Origin: Syntrophobacterales bacterium
GTDB lineage: Bacteria > Desulfobacterota > Desulfobaccia > Desulfobaccales > 0-14-0-80-60-11
Assembly (NCBI GenBank): GCA_020060385.1
Contig: JAGVAH010000044.1
Coordinates: 1 to 64,000, forward strand
DNA length: 64,000 nt
Reading direction: 5' to 3'
In this document: in pieces, positions 10,471 to 18,118 of the stretch
Layout of the letters: each line of letters opens with the position of its first letter
How positions within the stretch are numbered: the first letter of the stretch is position 1
Made by a program: the position numbers and the translations under genes
Notes under the pieces: generated by a model
Databases searched by the model: none
Seen by the model: only the letters and a program-made list of their open reading frames with translations
Told to the model about the DNA's origin: nothing

Positions 10471-11808
10471 ATGCCTTACGAACCTGTAGATACCCGGATC
10501 CCCACCCTGGGGGTGCCCAAAGTGGATTCCCCCATTCCCATCGAATCTATGCACACCCGGCATGGACAGGAGGTAAAAACCACTTTTGTGGAGGACCGGG
10601 AAGGGGTCCTGGTCTACGACACCTGGGACTATTTGGCGCAGTTGCAAAGTTTGGACGAGGCCCTTTGCTTCGAGATGGCCGGGCCCCGCGCCAAGATCTA
10701 CTTCGACCCCTCCAAAGTCCACTGCGCCATCGTCACCTGCGGGGGCCTATGCCCCGGCACCAATGATGTCATCCGGGCCATCGTCTTGGAACTGCATTAC
10801 CTTTACGGGGTGCGCCACATCTTTGGAGTGCGGTACGGCTTCCAGGGCTTCATTCCCCGGTACCACCATGACCTGATGAAGCTGACCCCCGAGATTGTGG
10901 CCAATATCCACACCTTCGGGGGGACGATCCTCTCTTCGTCCCGGGGGCCCCAGGACGTGGGGGAGATTGTGGACGCCCTGGAACGGCTCAACATCCATGT
11001 CCTCTTTCTCATCGGCGGCGATGGCACCCTGAGGGCGGCAGACCGCATCTGCGATGAGATCCACCAACGCCAATTGCAAATCAGCGTGGTTGCCATCCCG
11101 AAGACCATTGACAACGACATTCCCTTTGTTTACCGCTCCTTCGGGTTCGACACCGCGGTGGAAGTGGCCACCGACGCCATCCGGGCCGCACATACCGAGG
11201 CCTTGGGGGCGCCTAACGGCGTCGGCCTGGTGAAGCTCATGGGCCGTTATTCGGGATTTATCGCCGCCAATGCCACCCTGGCTCTGCGGGAGGTCAACTT
11301 TGTGCTGATTCCCGAGTCGGATTTTGACATTGACGGCAAGCACGGCCTGTTGGCCAGATTGGAGAGCCGCCTCCAGGAGCGGGACCATGCGGTCATCGTG
11401 GTGGCGGAAGGCGCAGGACAGAAATATTTCAAGGAAGAGGACCTGCCCCGGGACCCCTCGGGCAATATCAAACCGGGAGACATTGGCCTCTATCTCCAGG
11501 AAAGAATCAAAGAGTATTTCCAGAGCAAAAGCAAAGAAATTAATCTCAAGTACATCGACCCCAGCTACCTGATCCGCAGCATGCCGGCCAACTACAATGA
11601 CCGCATCTATTGCGGTTTTCTGGGGCAAAACGCGGTGCATGCGGGGATGACGGGCAGAACCGCGATGCTGGTGACCAGGTGGCACCGCCATTACGTCCAT
11701 GTTCCCATCAAGGCGACCATGGGGCAACGTAAAGAGTTGCATTTGGACTCCCCCTTGTGGCGCAGCGTCCTGGAATCCACCGGCCAACCGCCTCTGATTA
11801 ACCATTGA
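10471..11808 (+). CDS. pfkA: 6-phosphofructokinase, Gly/Lys-type (ATP-dependent likely)
   Basis: A 445-residue phosphofructokinase of the long, plant/trypanosome-like group. Motifs: GGLCPGTNDVIRAIV (90-105), GGDGTLRAA (182-190), PKTIDNDIPFVYRSFGFDTA (210-229) and GLVKLMGRYSGF. The Gly in GGDGT together with Lys in PKTIDND is the combination seen in ATP-using members; PPi-dependent enzymes have GGDD. The ATG follows GGAGAG by six bases. A TATAAT at 10423-10428 may be its -10 box. With the FBP aldolase/phosphatase at 25-27 kb the genome has both directions of the fructose-phosphate step. Confidence 0.88.
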   Translation: MPYEPVDTRIPTLGVPKVDSPIPIESMHTRHGQEVKTTFVEDREGVLVYDTWDYLAQLQSLDEALCFEMAGPRAKIYFDPSKVHCAIVTCGGLCPGTNDVIRAIVLELHYLYGVRHIFGVRYGFQGFIPRYHHDLMKLTPEIVANIHTFGGTILSSSRGPQDVGEIVDALERLNIHVLFLIGGDGTLRAADRICDEIHQRQLQISVVAIPKTIDNDIPFVYRSFGFDTAVEVATDAIRAAHTEALGAPNGVGLVKLMGRYSGFIAANATLALREVNFVLIPESDFDIDGKHGLLARLESRLQERDHAVIVVAEGAGQKYFKEEDLPRDPSGNIKPGDIGLYLQERIKEYFQSKSKEINLKYIDPSYLIRSMPANYNDRIYCGFLGQNAVHAGMTGRTAMLVTRWHRHYVHVPIKATMGQRKELHLDSPLWRSVLESTGQPPLINH

Positions 11809-11871
11809 AGACGGGGCTCAAGAGACAATTAAAGGAAATTCGAAAGTCACGCCGGTAATCTTGACGAGCAG

Positions 11872-12288
11872 ATGACAGAAGCGAAATCTCTTCCCCATAC
11901 GCCACCTGTTTTTCAATGCCAGCAGTGCGGCGACTGTTGCGCCGGCCGGGGGGGCATCTTTGTCCGGCCCGAGGAAGTGACGGCCATGGCCGCGTTCCTG
12001 GAGATGGACGAACCGGAATTTCGCCGCCGCTACGTGGAGCCTTCCTCTCTGGGGAACCGCCTGGGCATCGCCGACGGCGTCTGCGTCTTTATGAAAGATA
12101 ATCGCTGCCGGGTGCATCCGGTGAAGCCTTTCATCTGCCGCCAGTGGCCTTTTCTGCCGGCCCTGCTGGTGGACGCGGAGGAGTTCGAAGCCGCCAAGGG
12201 CGCCTGCCCGGGGATTAACCCGGAGTGCAGTCACGAGGACTTTGTGGAGAGGTCGTTGCATTTGCAGGAATCTGTGGAGGATGATTAG
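11872..12288 (+). CDS. YkgJ-family cysteine cluster protein
   Basis: A 138-residue protein with the UPF0153/YkgJ zinc- or iron-chelating pattern: CQQCGDCCAGRGG near the N-terminus, NRCRVHPVKPFICRQWPF in the middle and a last Cys pair in ACPGINPEC. Members probably bind a metal through these cysteines; the biochemical role is unknown. It starts 63 bp after the phosphofructokinase gene on the same strand and may be co-transcribed with it. Confidence 0.85.
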   Translation: MTEAKSLPHTPPVFQCQQCGDCCAGRGGIFVRPEEVTAMAAFLEMDEPEFRRRYVEPSSLGNRLGIADGVCVFMKDNRCRVHPVKPFICRQWPFLPALLVDAEEFEAAKGACPGINPECSHEDFVERSLHLQESVEDD

Positions 12289-12332
12289 GGGGCTCCAGGT
12301 CCTCGCAAATCTCAAGAGCATAACAGGGAAAC

Positions 12333-13115
12333 ATGGGAAAAAAACTTGTCCACATCCTTACGGCCCTTCTCCTGGCGGCCTTGCTTCTGCCGCCATCTGC
12401 CTCCGCCACCGACAAAAACCAGGAACACCAGGCCCAGGAGCTCTTCTCCCAGGGGGTGGAAGCCCTCAACCAAGGCCACCCCGAGATGGCCCTGGAGAAA
12501 TTCAACGCCACTTTAAAATTGGACCCGGAACTGCCCGCGGCCCACATCAACCGGGGCATCGCCTTGAGAAGGCTGGACCAGTACGTGGAAGCGGTGGAGG
12601 ATTTCGATAAGGCCCTGAAGTTGGCCCCCCAATCCCCGGAAGCTTACTATAACCGGGCCCTGGCCTACAGCCTCTCAGGCCTCTATGACAAAGCCGTGGC
12701 GGATTATACCCAGGCCTTGAAATACGCGCCCCGGGATTGGCAGATTTTTTATAACCGGGGCAACGCCTTCCTGGACCAGGGCAAATCCGGGGAGGCCCTC
12801 CAGGACTACGACCAGGCAATAAAACTTAACCCCCAGGCCCCGGAGGTTTACCTCAACCGGGGACTGGCCTGCCTGGATCTGAAAAAACCCGACCAGGCCC
12901 TGGCAGACTCCGAAAAAGTGCTGCAACTCAATCCCAACTTTGCCCGGGCCAACTTCGTCAGGGCCCAGGCCCTGGAGCAGTTGGACCGGAAACCGGAGGC
13001 CATGGCCGCCTACCGCCGCTTCCTGGAAACCGGCAACCCCGAAAAGGACCGGGGCCTCTTACAAAAAGCCCTGGACCAACTCAAAAAACTGGAAGGAAAA
13101 AGCAGTGATCAGTGA
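12333..13115 (+). CDS. Secreted tetratricopeptide-repeat protein
   Basis: A 260-residue exported protein: signal peptide MGKKLVHILTALLLAALLL ending near PSASA, then about five to six TPR units with the pattern AYYNRALAYSLSGLYDKAVADY and EVYLNRGLACLDLKKPDQAL. TPRs mediate protein-protein contacts; partners are unknown. The last four residues (SSDQ) and the stop codon are formed by the 7-bp-period array, so the array has altered the original C-terminus. A related TPR protein is at 29363-30169. Confidence 0.88.
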   Translation: MGKKLVHILTALLLAALLLPPSASATDKNQEHQAQELFSQGVEALNQGHPEMALEKFNATLKLDPELPAAHINRGIALRRLDQYVEAVEDFDKALKLAPQSPEAYYNRALAYSLSGLYDKAVADYTQALKYAPRDWQIFYNRGNAFLDQGKSGEALQDYDQAIKLNPQAPEVYLNRGLACLDLKKPDQALADSEKVLQLNPNFARANFVRAQALEQLDRKPEAMAAYRRFLETGNPEKDRGLLQKALDQLKKLEGKSSDQ

Positions 13116-13187
13116 TCAGTGGTCAGTGGTCAGTATAAGATTAAAAATTACTGGCCACTGACCACTGACCACTGACCACTGATCACT
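13104..13187. repeat. Long hairpin of 7-bp-period units before metG
   Basis: The left arm 13104-13134 (units GATCAGT/GGTCAGT) and right arm 13149-13187 (units ACTGACC/ACTGATC) are complementary over about 31 bp with one mismatch; the loop is about 14 nt and AT-rich. It covers the end of the TPR gene and abuts the metG ATG, leaving no Shine-Dalgarno sequence. Confidence 0.85.
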
Positions 13188-14723
13188 ATGTCTTTTTATC
13201 TCACCACTCCCATCTATTACGTTAACGCCGAGCCCCACCTGGGCCATGCCTATACCACCGTGGTGGGGGACGCCCTGTCCCGTTTCCACCGGCTCCTGGG
13301 GGAAGAGACCCGTTTCCAGACCGGCACGGACGAGCACGGGGAAAAGGTGATGGAGGCCGCGGTGAAAGCCGGCCTCCCCGTCAAGGAATTCGCGGACCGC
13401 ATCAGCGCCATGTTCCGCCAGACCTGGGACGAGCTGGATATCAGCTATGATCACTATGTCCGCACCACCGCGCCCGAGCATGTGCAGGTCGTACAAAATT
13501 TCCTGCAAAAGGTCCACGACTCCGGGGACATCTACTTCGGCGATTACGGCGGGCTTTACTGCTTCGGTTGCGAGGCCTTCTACCTGGAGCGTGATCTGGT
13601 GGACGGCAAATGCCCGGACCACCAGGTGGAGCCCACCTATATCAAGGAAGAAAATTATTTCTTCCGCATGAGCCGCTACCAGGATTGGCTCATCGGCCAC
13701 ATCCAAGAGAATCCCCAATGGATCAGGCCGGAGCGCTACCGCAACGAGGCCCTGGCCTTCTTAAAAGAGCCCCTGGAGGATCTTTGTATCTCCCGGCCCC
13801 GGAGCCGGGTGGAATGGGGCATTCCCCTGCCCTTTGACGAGCGTTATGTCACCTACGTCTGGTTCGACGCGCTCCTCAACTATCTCACCGGCCTGGGCTA
13901 CCCCCAGGGGGAGAATTTCGGCCGCTTCTGGCCGGGGCAACACCTCATCGCCAAAGATATCCTCAAACCCCACGGCATCTATTGGCCCACCATGCTCAAG
14001 GCTGGAGGCGTGGAACCCTTCCAGCACCTTAACGTGCACGGCTACTGGCAGATGCCCCAGGGGAAGATGTCCAAGAGCCTGGGGAACGTGGTGGAGCCCC
14101 GCTACCTGGCGGCCACCTACGGCATCGACCAGATCCGCTATTTCTTTCTCCGGGAGATGGTCTTCGGGCTGGACGCCCATTTCAGCGAGGAGGCGCTGCG
14201 GATTAGGATCAACGCGGATTTGGCCAACGACCTGGGCAACCTCATGGCCCGCAGCCTGGGCATGGCCTTTAAATATCGGAAAGGCGTGGTGCCGCCTCCC
14301 GGAGTGCCGGAGGCCCTGGATAAAGAAGTGTCCCTCCTGGCCCAGGAAGTGGCCGGAGATTTTCTGGAACTCTTTCCCAACCTGGAGTTTCCCAAGGCCC
14401 TGTCCCGGGTCTGGGAATACATCAATCATCTCAACCGCTACATCGTCGCCTGCGCGCCCTGGGAACTGGCCAAGGACCCCCAGGGGGCAGGCCGTTTGGA
14501 TACGGTGCTCTATCACCTCCTGGAGGGCCTGCGTTGGCTGGCCGCGCTCCTGCGGCCGGTGATGCCGGGGAGCGCCCTGAAAATGAGCGAACAACTGGGG
14601 TTGGGTCTGAGCCTCTGGGACCTGCCCCTGCGCCAAGTCTTGAAATGGGGCCGTCTGCTGCCCGGCAGCACCCTGAAAAAGGGCCCGGCCCTGTTTCCCC
14701 GGCTGGAGGCGGAGGAAAAATGA
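13188..14723 (+). CDS. metG: Methionyl-tRNA synthetase
   Basis: A 511-residue class I aminoacyl-tRNA synthetase of the short type, without a C-terminal tRNA-binding domain. It starts MSFYLTTPIYYVNAEPHLGH, where HLGH (17-20) is the HIGH motif; the zinc-knuckle region is CFGCEAFYLERDLVDGKCPD and the KMSKS motif is GKMSKSLGN at about residue 292. The start codon directly follows the right arm of the heptamer hairpin and no ribosome-binding site is visible, which is odd for an essential gene. Confidence 0.96.
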   Translation: MSFYLTTPIYYVNAEPHLGHAYTTVVGDALSRFHRLLGEETRFQTGTDEHGEKVMEAAVKAGLPVKEFADRISAMFRQTWDELDISYDHYVRTTAPEHVQVVQNFLQKVHDSGDIYFGDYGGLYCFGCEAFYLERDLVDGKCPDHQVEPTYIKEENYFFRMSRYQDWLIGHIQENPQWIRPERYRNEALAFLKEPLEDLCISRPRSRVEWGIPLPFDERYVTYVWFDALLNYLTGLGYPQGENFGRFWPGQHLIAKDILKPHGIYWPTMLKAGGVEPFQHLNVHGYWQMPQGKMSKSLGNVVEPRYLAATYGIDQIRYFFLREMVFGLDAHFSEEALRIRINADLANDLGNLMARSLGMAFKYRKGVVPPPGVPEALDKEVSLLAQEVAGDFLELFPNLEFPKALSRVWEYINHLNRYIVACAPWELAKDPQGAGRLDTVLYHLLEGLRWLAALLRPVMPGSALKMSEQLGLGLSLWDLPLRQVLKWGRLLPGSTLKKGPALFPRLEAEEK

Positions 14724-14809
14724 AGATTTGGGGCAGGGGGCCAGGGGCCGCGACCGTTCCCTGCCCCAAATTCCATGCCAATCCCATAATTTATAAGTGA
14801 TGGTGGCGA

Positions 14810-15376
14810 ATGGCTGCCAGGATGCGGGGGTATTGGGTAGTGATCCTGGGAGCGGCCCTGCTCCTGACGGGCTGCGCTGCGCCGCCGCCCCGGCGGCCGG
14901 CGGTGGCACCGCCCCGGCCGGCCCCGCCGGCGATCCGCACTCCCCAGGAGTATGCCCTGGATCAGGCCATCAGCAAATTCCACGGCGCGCCCTATCGCTC
15001 CGGGGGGACCACCCCCTCCGGGGTGGATTGCTCCGGGTTGGTCCAGACCTCGTTTCACCAGGCGGGGGTTAACCTCCCCCGCACCGTGGCCCAGCAGTAT
15101 GGCGAGGGGCAGCCGGTGAGCCGAAGCGATTTGCGTTTCGGGGACGTGGTCTTTTTTAACCGCTACTGCCAGACCCGGAGCACTAGATACCTGGCGAGCA
15201 TGTTTAATCCGTCTTTTACCCAGGAGGTCTGCCACAACGGCATCTATCTGGGCAACGGCCGGTTCATCCATGCCTCCCCCCGGGGGGTGTACATCGGCCG
15301 CCTGGATGCCCAGGTCTGGCGCGCCTCCTTCGTGGGGGCCCGGCGCTATTTACCCAACGGCCCGCCGGAGCGCTGA
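14810..15376 (+). CDS. NlpC/P60-family peptidase lipoprotein
   Basis: A 188-residue lipoprotein with lipobox LLTGC near residue 22, a Pro-rich linker and an NlpC/P60 domain. The catalytic Cys lies in SGVDCSGLVQTSF and the His in CHNGIYLGNGRFIHAS; LRFGDVVFF is also typical. Enzymes of this family cut the stem peptide of peptidoglycan (D-Glu-meso-Dap). An envelope location facing the periplasm is expected. It follows metG by 86 bp. Confidence 0.9.
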   Translation: MAARMRGYWVVILGAALLLTGCAAPPPRRPAVAPPRPAPPAIRTPQEYALDQAISKFHGAPYRSGGTTPSGVDCSGLVQTSFHQAGVNLPRTVAQQYGEGQPVSRSDLRFGDVVFFNRYCQTRSTRYLASMFNPSFTQEVCHNGIYLGNGRFIHASPRGVYIGRLDAQVWRASFVGARRYLPNGPPER

Positions 15377-15416
15377 TAATATTTTTCGGAGAAATATTTC
15401 CAGTAAGGAGATCAAC

Positions 15417-15932
15417 ATGGCAAAGTCACGGCAAACAGGCTGGAGCCTCGGCCTGATGATTATCATCCTGGCCGCCTGGAGCATTCCCGGCTTCACCCTG
15501 GAGATTCCCCTGAATGGGAAAAACTGGGCCCTTTGGGGCAGCAGCCGGGAGACCAGCCGTCTGGGCCGGGAAGAGACCGTAGCCCGGGAAAACTACTGCC
15601 CCACCGGCGGCTGCGTCATCCGCCTGGACCGGGTCAGCGTCACCCCCCCCCGGGCCCGGGCCGGAGACACCCTGCTCCTTTCCACTTCCTATACCCTCCT
15701 CACCCCGGAGCAGATCGCCATCCCCATCACCATCACCCGGGAAATCCGCTTTCAGGGGAAATCCCTGGGTAAGACCAAGTCAAGGGATTCCCGGCAACTC
15801 AACGGGTCCTTTGATCAGGAGGTCAACTTCCAACTGCCCGCCAACGCCGTGCCGGGGACCTATACCCTGGTCACCACGGTCAGCACCGGCTACGGCCAGT
15901 CCCAGAAGGCCGTGGATTTCCAGGTGGAATAA
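15417..15932 (+). CDS. Exported protein of unknown function
   Basis: A 171-residue protein starting MAKSRQTGWSLGLMIII, with a signal peptide ending near PGFTLE. The start at ATG 15417 is supported by TAAGGAG eight bases upstream; the frame is open further back but that part lies within the NlpC gene. The mature part is beta-rich with a two-Cys motif (ENYCPTGGCVIRLD) and a C-terminal stretch typical of an immunoglobulin-like fold (VPGTYTLVTTVSTGYG). I do not recognise the family. Probably co-transcribed with the preceding lipoprotein. Confidence 0.75.
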   Translation: MAKSRQTGWSLGLMIIILAAWSIPGFTLEIPLNGKNWALWGSSRETSRLGREETVARENYCPTGGCVIRLDRVSVTPPRARAGDTLLLSTSYTLLTPEQIAIPITITREIRFQGKSLGKTKSRDSRQLNGSFDQEVNFQLPANAVPGTYTLVTTVSTGYGQSQKAVDFQVE

Positions 15933-15937
15933 AAGGA

Positions 15938-16060
15938 TTCACCACCAAGACACGAAGAGACGAAGAGACACCAAGGAAAAAAATAAAGGCTGTGGCGCTG
16001 CCGCGCCACAGCCTTAAGTATTTCTCTGTGATTCTTTGTGTCTTTGTGCCTTGGTGGTAA
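15938..16060. repeat. Palindromic repeat (CACCACCAAGACAC family)
   Basis: The left arm starts TTCACCACCAAGACACGAAG and the right arm ends TTTGTGCCTTGGTGGTAAA; they are imperfect reverse complements flanking a terminator-like hairpin. Repeats of this sequence are scattered in many bacterial genomes. Located between two converging genes. Confidence 0.7.
15986..16015 (+). terminator. Hairpin between convergent genes
   Basis: AAGGCTGTGGCG and CGCCACAGCCTT are exact reverse complements around a 6-nt loop. It could serve the plus-strand gene ending at 15932 and, on the other strand, the small B12-controlled gene ending at 16067. The following U-run is weak. Confidence 0.55.
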
Positions 16061-16066
16061 ATTAAT

Positions 16067-16327
16067 TCACCCGCACAGCCGCACCGCGGGGCCCAAGGGG
16101 CGCAGGCGGCCGGGGCCTTCCGATTGGCCCACCACCAAGCGGATGCGGCCGCAGCCCCGGGTGTAAAGGAAGTGCCAGGCGTCCTCCACGGTGAAGAAGC
16201 CCTGAGCCGGAGCCACCACTTCCACCTGGTCCGCAGTATAGCCCAGGTCCCGAATCGCGGCAGGCGCGTCGAACTCCTCAGGCGGGCCGGGGGTGCTCAC
16301 CAGGTAAACGATCAGACCGTCTTTCAT
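16067..16327 (-). CDS. Small protein of unknown function under a cobalamin riboswitch
   Basis: An 86-residue protein (starts MKDGLIVYLVSTPGPPEEFD; contains FFTVEDAWHFLYTRGCGRIR). The start at ATG 16327 is supported by GAGGAGGG six bases upstream; the frame is open to 16567, but that extension runs through the terminator and riboswitch tail and is not coding. No family is recognised; there is no signal peptide, membrane segment or clear cofactor motif, and three cysteines at most. It is the only gene between the riboswitch and the converging neighbour, so it should be expressed mainly when B12 is scarce. A role in B12 uptake, sparing or a B12-independent bypass is inference. Confidence 0.7.
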   Translation of the reverse strand: MKDGLIVYLVSTPGPPEEFDAPAAIRDLGYTADQVEVVAPAQGFFTVEDAWHFLYTRGCGRIRLVVGQSEGPGRLRPLGPAVRLCG

Positions 16328-16382
16328 GATACCCTCCTCAAGTTTATTGATGATCCCCCCTGGCGCCCGCCGCGTTCTGGGC

Positions 16383-16414
16383 AAAAAAAACCCCGGGTCT
16401 GAAAAGACCCAGGG
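16383..16414 (-). terminator. Riboswitch-linked intrinsic terminator
   Basis: Read on the minus strand: CCCTGGGTC, loop TTTTCA, GACCCGGGG, then eight T. It lies between the cobalamin aptamer and the small gene at 16327, as expected for transcription attenuation. An upstream hairpin (16446-16464, arms CCGGGGTC/GACCCCGG) has a 3' arm containing AGACCC that could instead pair with GGGTCT of the terminator, giving a plausible antiterminator. Confidence 0.8.
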
Positions 16415-16504
16415 ACGGCACCCAGCTTTCTTGATCCCAGGGGGGCCGGGGTCTACGACCCCGGAGGAGCCCTCAAGTCCCTGCCACGGGGACCCGGGCC
16501 TTAA

Positions 16505-16671
16505 CAGATGGGCAGGTCTTCTGACTTCCGGATCATCCTCATCCCTGCGCCTTCCCGTTTCCTTCAAAGAAACAGTGGCTTATCGCAGGTTTCGTCCCCG
16601 GTTACAGCGGCGGGACCGTGCCGGCTTTCAACCGGCTTCCCTATTAAACCCCACTGGGGGTACCCATCTTT
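16505..16671 (-). promoter_or_regulatory. Cobalamin (B12) riboswitch aptamer
   Basis: Read on the minus strand, the element shows the hallmark segments in order: P1 arm AGATGGG, TTTAATAGGGAAGCCGGT, a P4-like GCCGGCACGGTCCCGCC, CTGTAACC, GCCACTG, GGGAAGGCGC, and the B12 box GATCCGGAAGTCAGAAGACC followed by TGCCCATCT closing P1. Spacing and order agree with the known class. It controls the 86-residue gene at 16067-16327. Confidence 0.95.
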
Positions 16672-16767
16672 TCTAGGTATACAGCATAAGGGGAACCCCC
16701 GCCCCTGTCAAGGGAAAATCCGCCCCTTTGGGGCCTGATATCCGGCCCGGGACCATGGGGCCCCCAA

Positions 16768-16795
16768 AAAAGCAAGCGGGGCTTTAAGCCCCGCC
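16768..16795 (-). terminator. Intrinsic terminator of the small lipoprotein gene
   Basis: Minus-strand hairpin GCGGGGCTT/AAGCCCCGC followed by TTGCTTTTTTG, about 70 bp after the stop of the lipoprotein gene at 16864. It also insulates the riboswitch leader from read-through. Confidence 0.75.
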
Positions 16796-16863
16796 GCGGG
16801 TTGATCTTTTCAATCATCATGTTATGAGGTTAGCCGGTTTCTGCCCGAAGGGCATTCTTCCAT

Positions 16864-17253
16864 TCAGCGCACCCTCTTATAGGGATCTGCCGGGGCTTCC
16901 GGCGCTTCCGGACGATCCACCGCGGCCCGGTAGGCTTTCTTGCCTATGCCCTCCAGGCGGTTACGCTGAAAGACCAGGGGAGTATAGCCGTTGCGCACGG
17001 TTTCGCCCCCTTCGTAATCCATGGAATGGGTCAGATAGAAATAAAACACGTAGCGCCCGCCCGCGTAATCTCCCTCTTCCTTGATTTGCGGCGGGCCCAT
17101 GATGCCTTCAACCTCGGACATAGTCATCCCCGGCCGCACATCCTGGAGATGGATATAGGTGGTCCACATCGCCTTTTCGAATCGCGGGTAGAGCACAGTG
17201 TCGCAGCCGCTGAGCAGCATTCCCAGCGCCAGGATGATTTGCAGCCAAGCCAT
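16864..17253 (-). CDS. SmpA/BamE-like small lipoprotein
   Basis: A 129-residue protein with a signal peptide and lipobox LLSGC near residue 17. The segment DVRPGMTMSEVEGIMGPP is the fold signature of the BamE/SmpA-OmlA-like domain, followed by a beta-rich C-terminus (YVFYFYLTHSMDY, PLVFQRNRLEGIG). The mature part is longer than BamE and closer to DUF3192-type lipoproteins. A periplasmic or outer-membrane position is likely; the specific role is unknown. Single-gene unit with its own terminator. Confidence 0.7.
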   Translation of the reverse strand: MAWLQIILALGMLLSGCDTVLYPRFEKAMWTTYIHLQDVRPGMTMSEVEGIMGPPQIKEEGDYAGGRYVFYFYLTHSMDYEGGETVRNGYTPLVFQRNRLEGIGKKAYRAAVDRPEAPEAPADPYKRVR

Positions 17254-17729
17254 GAATCCCCCCCTGAATTAAGTCTCAATATAGTCCCCGCTACAGTTAC
17301 AGTCAACAAAAAGGAGCAGGGCCCAGAATGTGGGCAGGATTTTCCCCTTGGCCCCCTTTGCTGCAGGCAAAAAGCATGGGGAGGGGTTAATGGGGAGGGG
17401 TTAGACGACCAGGAGCGCCGGGTTAGTTCAGGTTATTGGGACCGGAGGTGGGTGGGCGGGGCTCGCAGTGGCCCGGTGGACACGGGACCGTCTGGCGCCG
17501 GGGACCTCCAGGTTGCAGGTGTGGGGATTTGGACGGTAGTGAAAATATTGACATTTTCCTGGCAGGATGCTCCCGCTTCCTTGGCAGCGCGGGAAGGCAA
17601 GGGGAAAACGCTCCCCTTTCCTGGGCCGGAAGCGAAAGTCAGGACAATATTTTCCTGGCAATTTCTGCCCAAAGCGGCAAACATTTCCTCTTGCCAGAGA
17701 TAACTCTGCCAGAAAATTGACACTTCTGA
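17254..17729. other. Gene-free stretch with nested inverted repeats
   Basis: No convincing gene: overlapping frames in several phases lack ribosome sites. The right half is structured. TTTTCCTGGCAG (17554-17565) is nearly complementary to CTGCCAGAAAA (17706-17716), closing about 160 nt; inside it lie GGGAAGGCAAGGGG and a second TTTTCCTGGCA (17652-17662), and GAAAATATTGAC faces GACAATATTTTC. Could be an untranslated RNA or a degraded mobile element. Confidence 0.4.
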
Positions 17730-17912
17730 TTACATCGGGTTTTCCAGGTGCTCCTCATAAGGCATCGGCTCAATGGTGGTCCGCTCCCGGTAAAAATGCT
17801 TCAAACGCTTGCGGATGTTGGTTCCTTCGTGGCCCATCTGGGCCAGGATGTGTTCCGTCAGGGGCGTTAGATCCTCATGGGCCATGATCAAGGTGCGCTT
17901 ATTCCGCTTCAT
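17730..17912 (-). CDS. Small hypothetical protein (60 residues)
   Basis: A short basic protein starting MKRNKRTLIMAHEDLTPLTE and containing GHEGTNIRKRLKHFYRER. A good ribosome site (GGAGGG) lies eight bases before the ATG, and codon use resembles that of its neighbours. No membrane segment or known motif is seen. It stands alone between two unrelated genes. Moderate confidence that it is translated; no function is proposed. Confidence 0.5.
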   Translation of the reverse strand: MKRNKRTLIMAHEDLTPLTEHILAQMGHEGTNIRKRLKHFYRERTTIEPMPYEEHLENPM

Positions 17913-18118
17913 CCCCGTCCCTCCAAGTTAATTTTCTTCTAATTAGCTTCAATTTTGATGCCAAGTCCCGAAACATCTTTAGAAGAAGGTAGAAGAATTT
18001 TGTTGCCTACCTGAATTAATTGGAAGTCTCCTGGAGGGAAAAAGGAGGATTTCTCAGGGCGGACCAGCGTATCCGTCCTGGGGTAGGAGCGCATCTGGGT
18101 GCGCCCCGGTAAAGGGAT

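Noticed and set aside
10471-11808. Pyrophosphate-dependent phosphofructokinase
   Set aside because: The motif is GGDGT, not GGDD; together with PKTIDND this is the ATP-type combination, although only an assay would settle it.
16328-16567. N-terminal extension of the B12-controlled gene to 16567
   Set aside because: It would run through the terminator and the 3' end of the riboswitch; the ATG at 16327 has a strong ribosome site.
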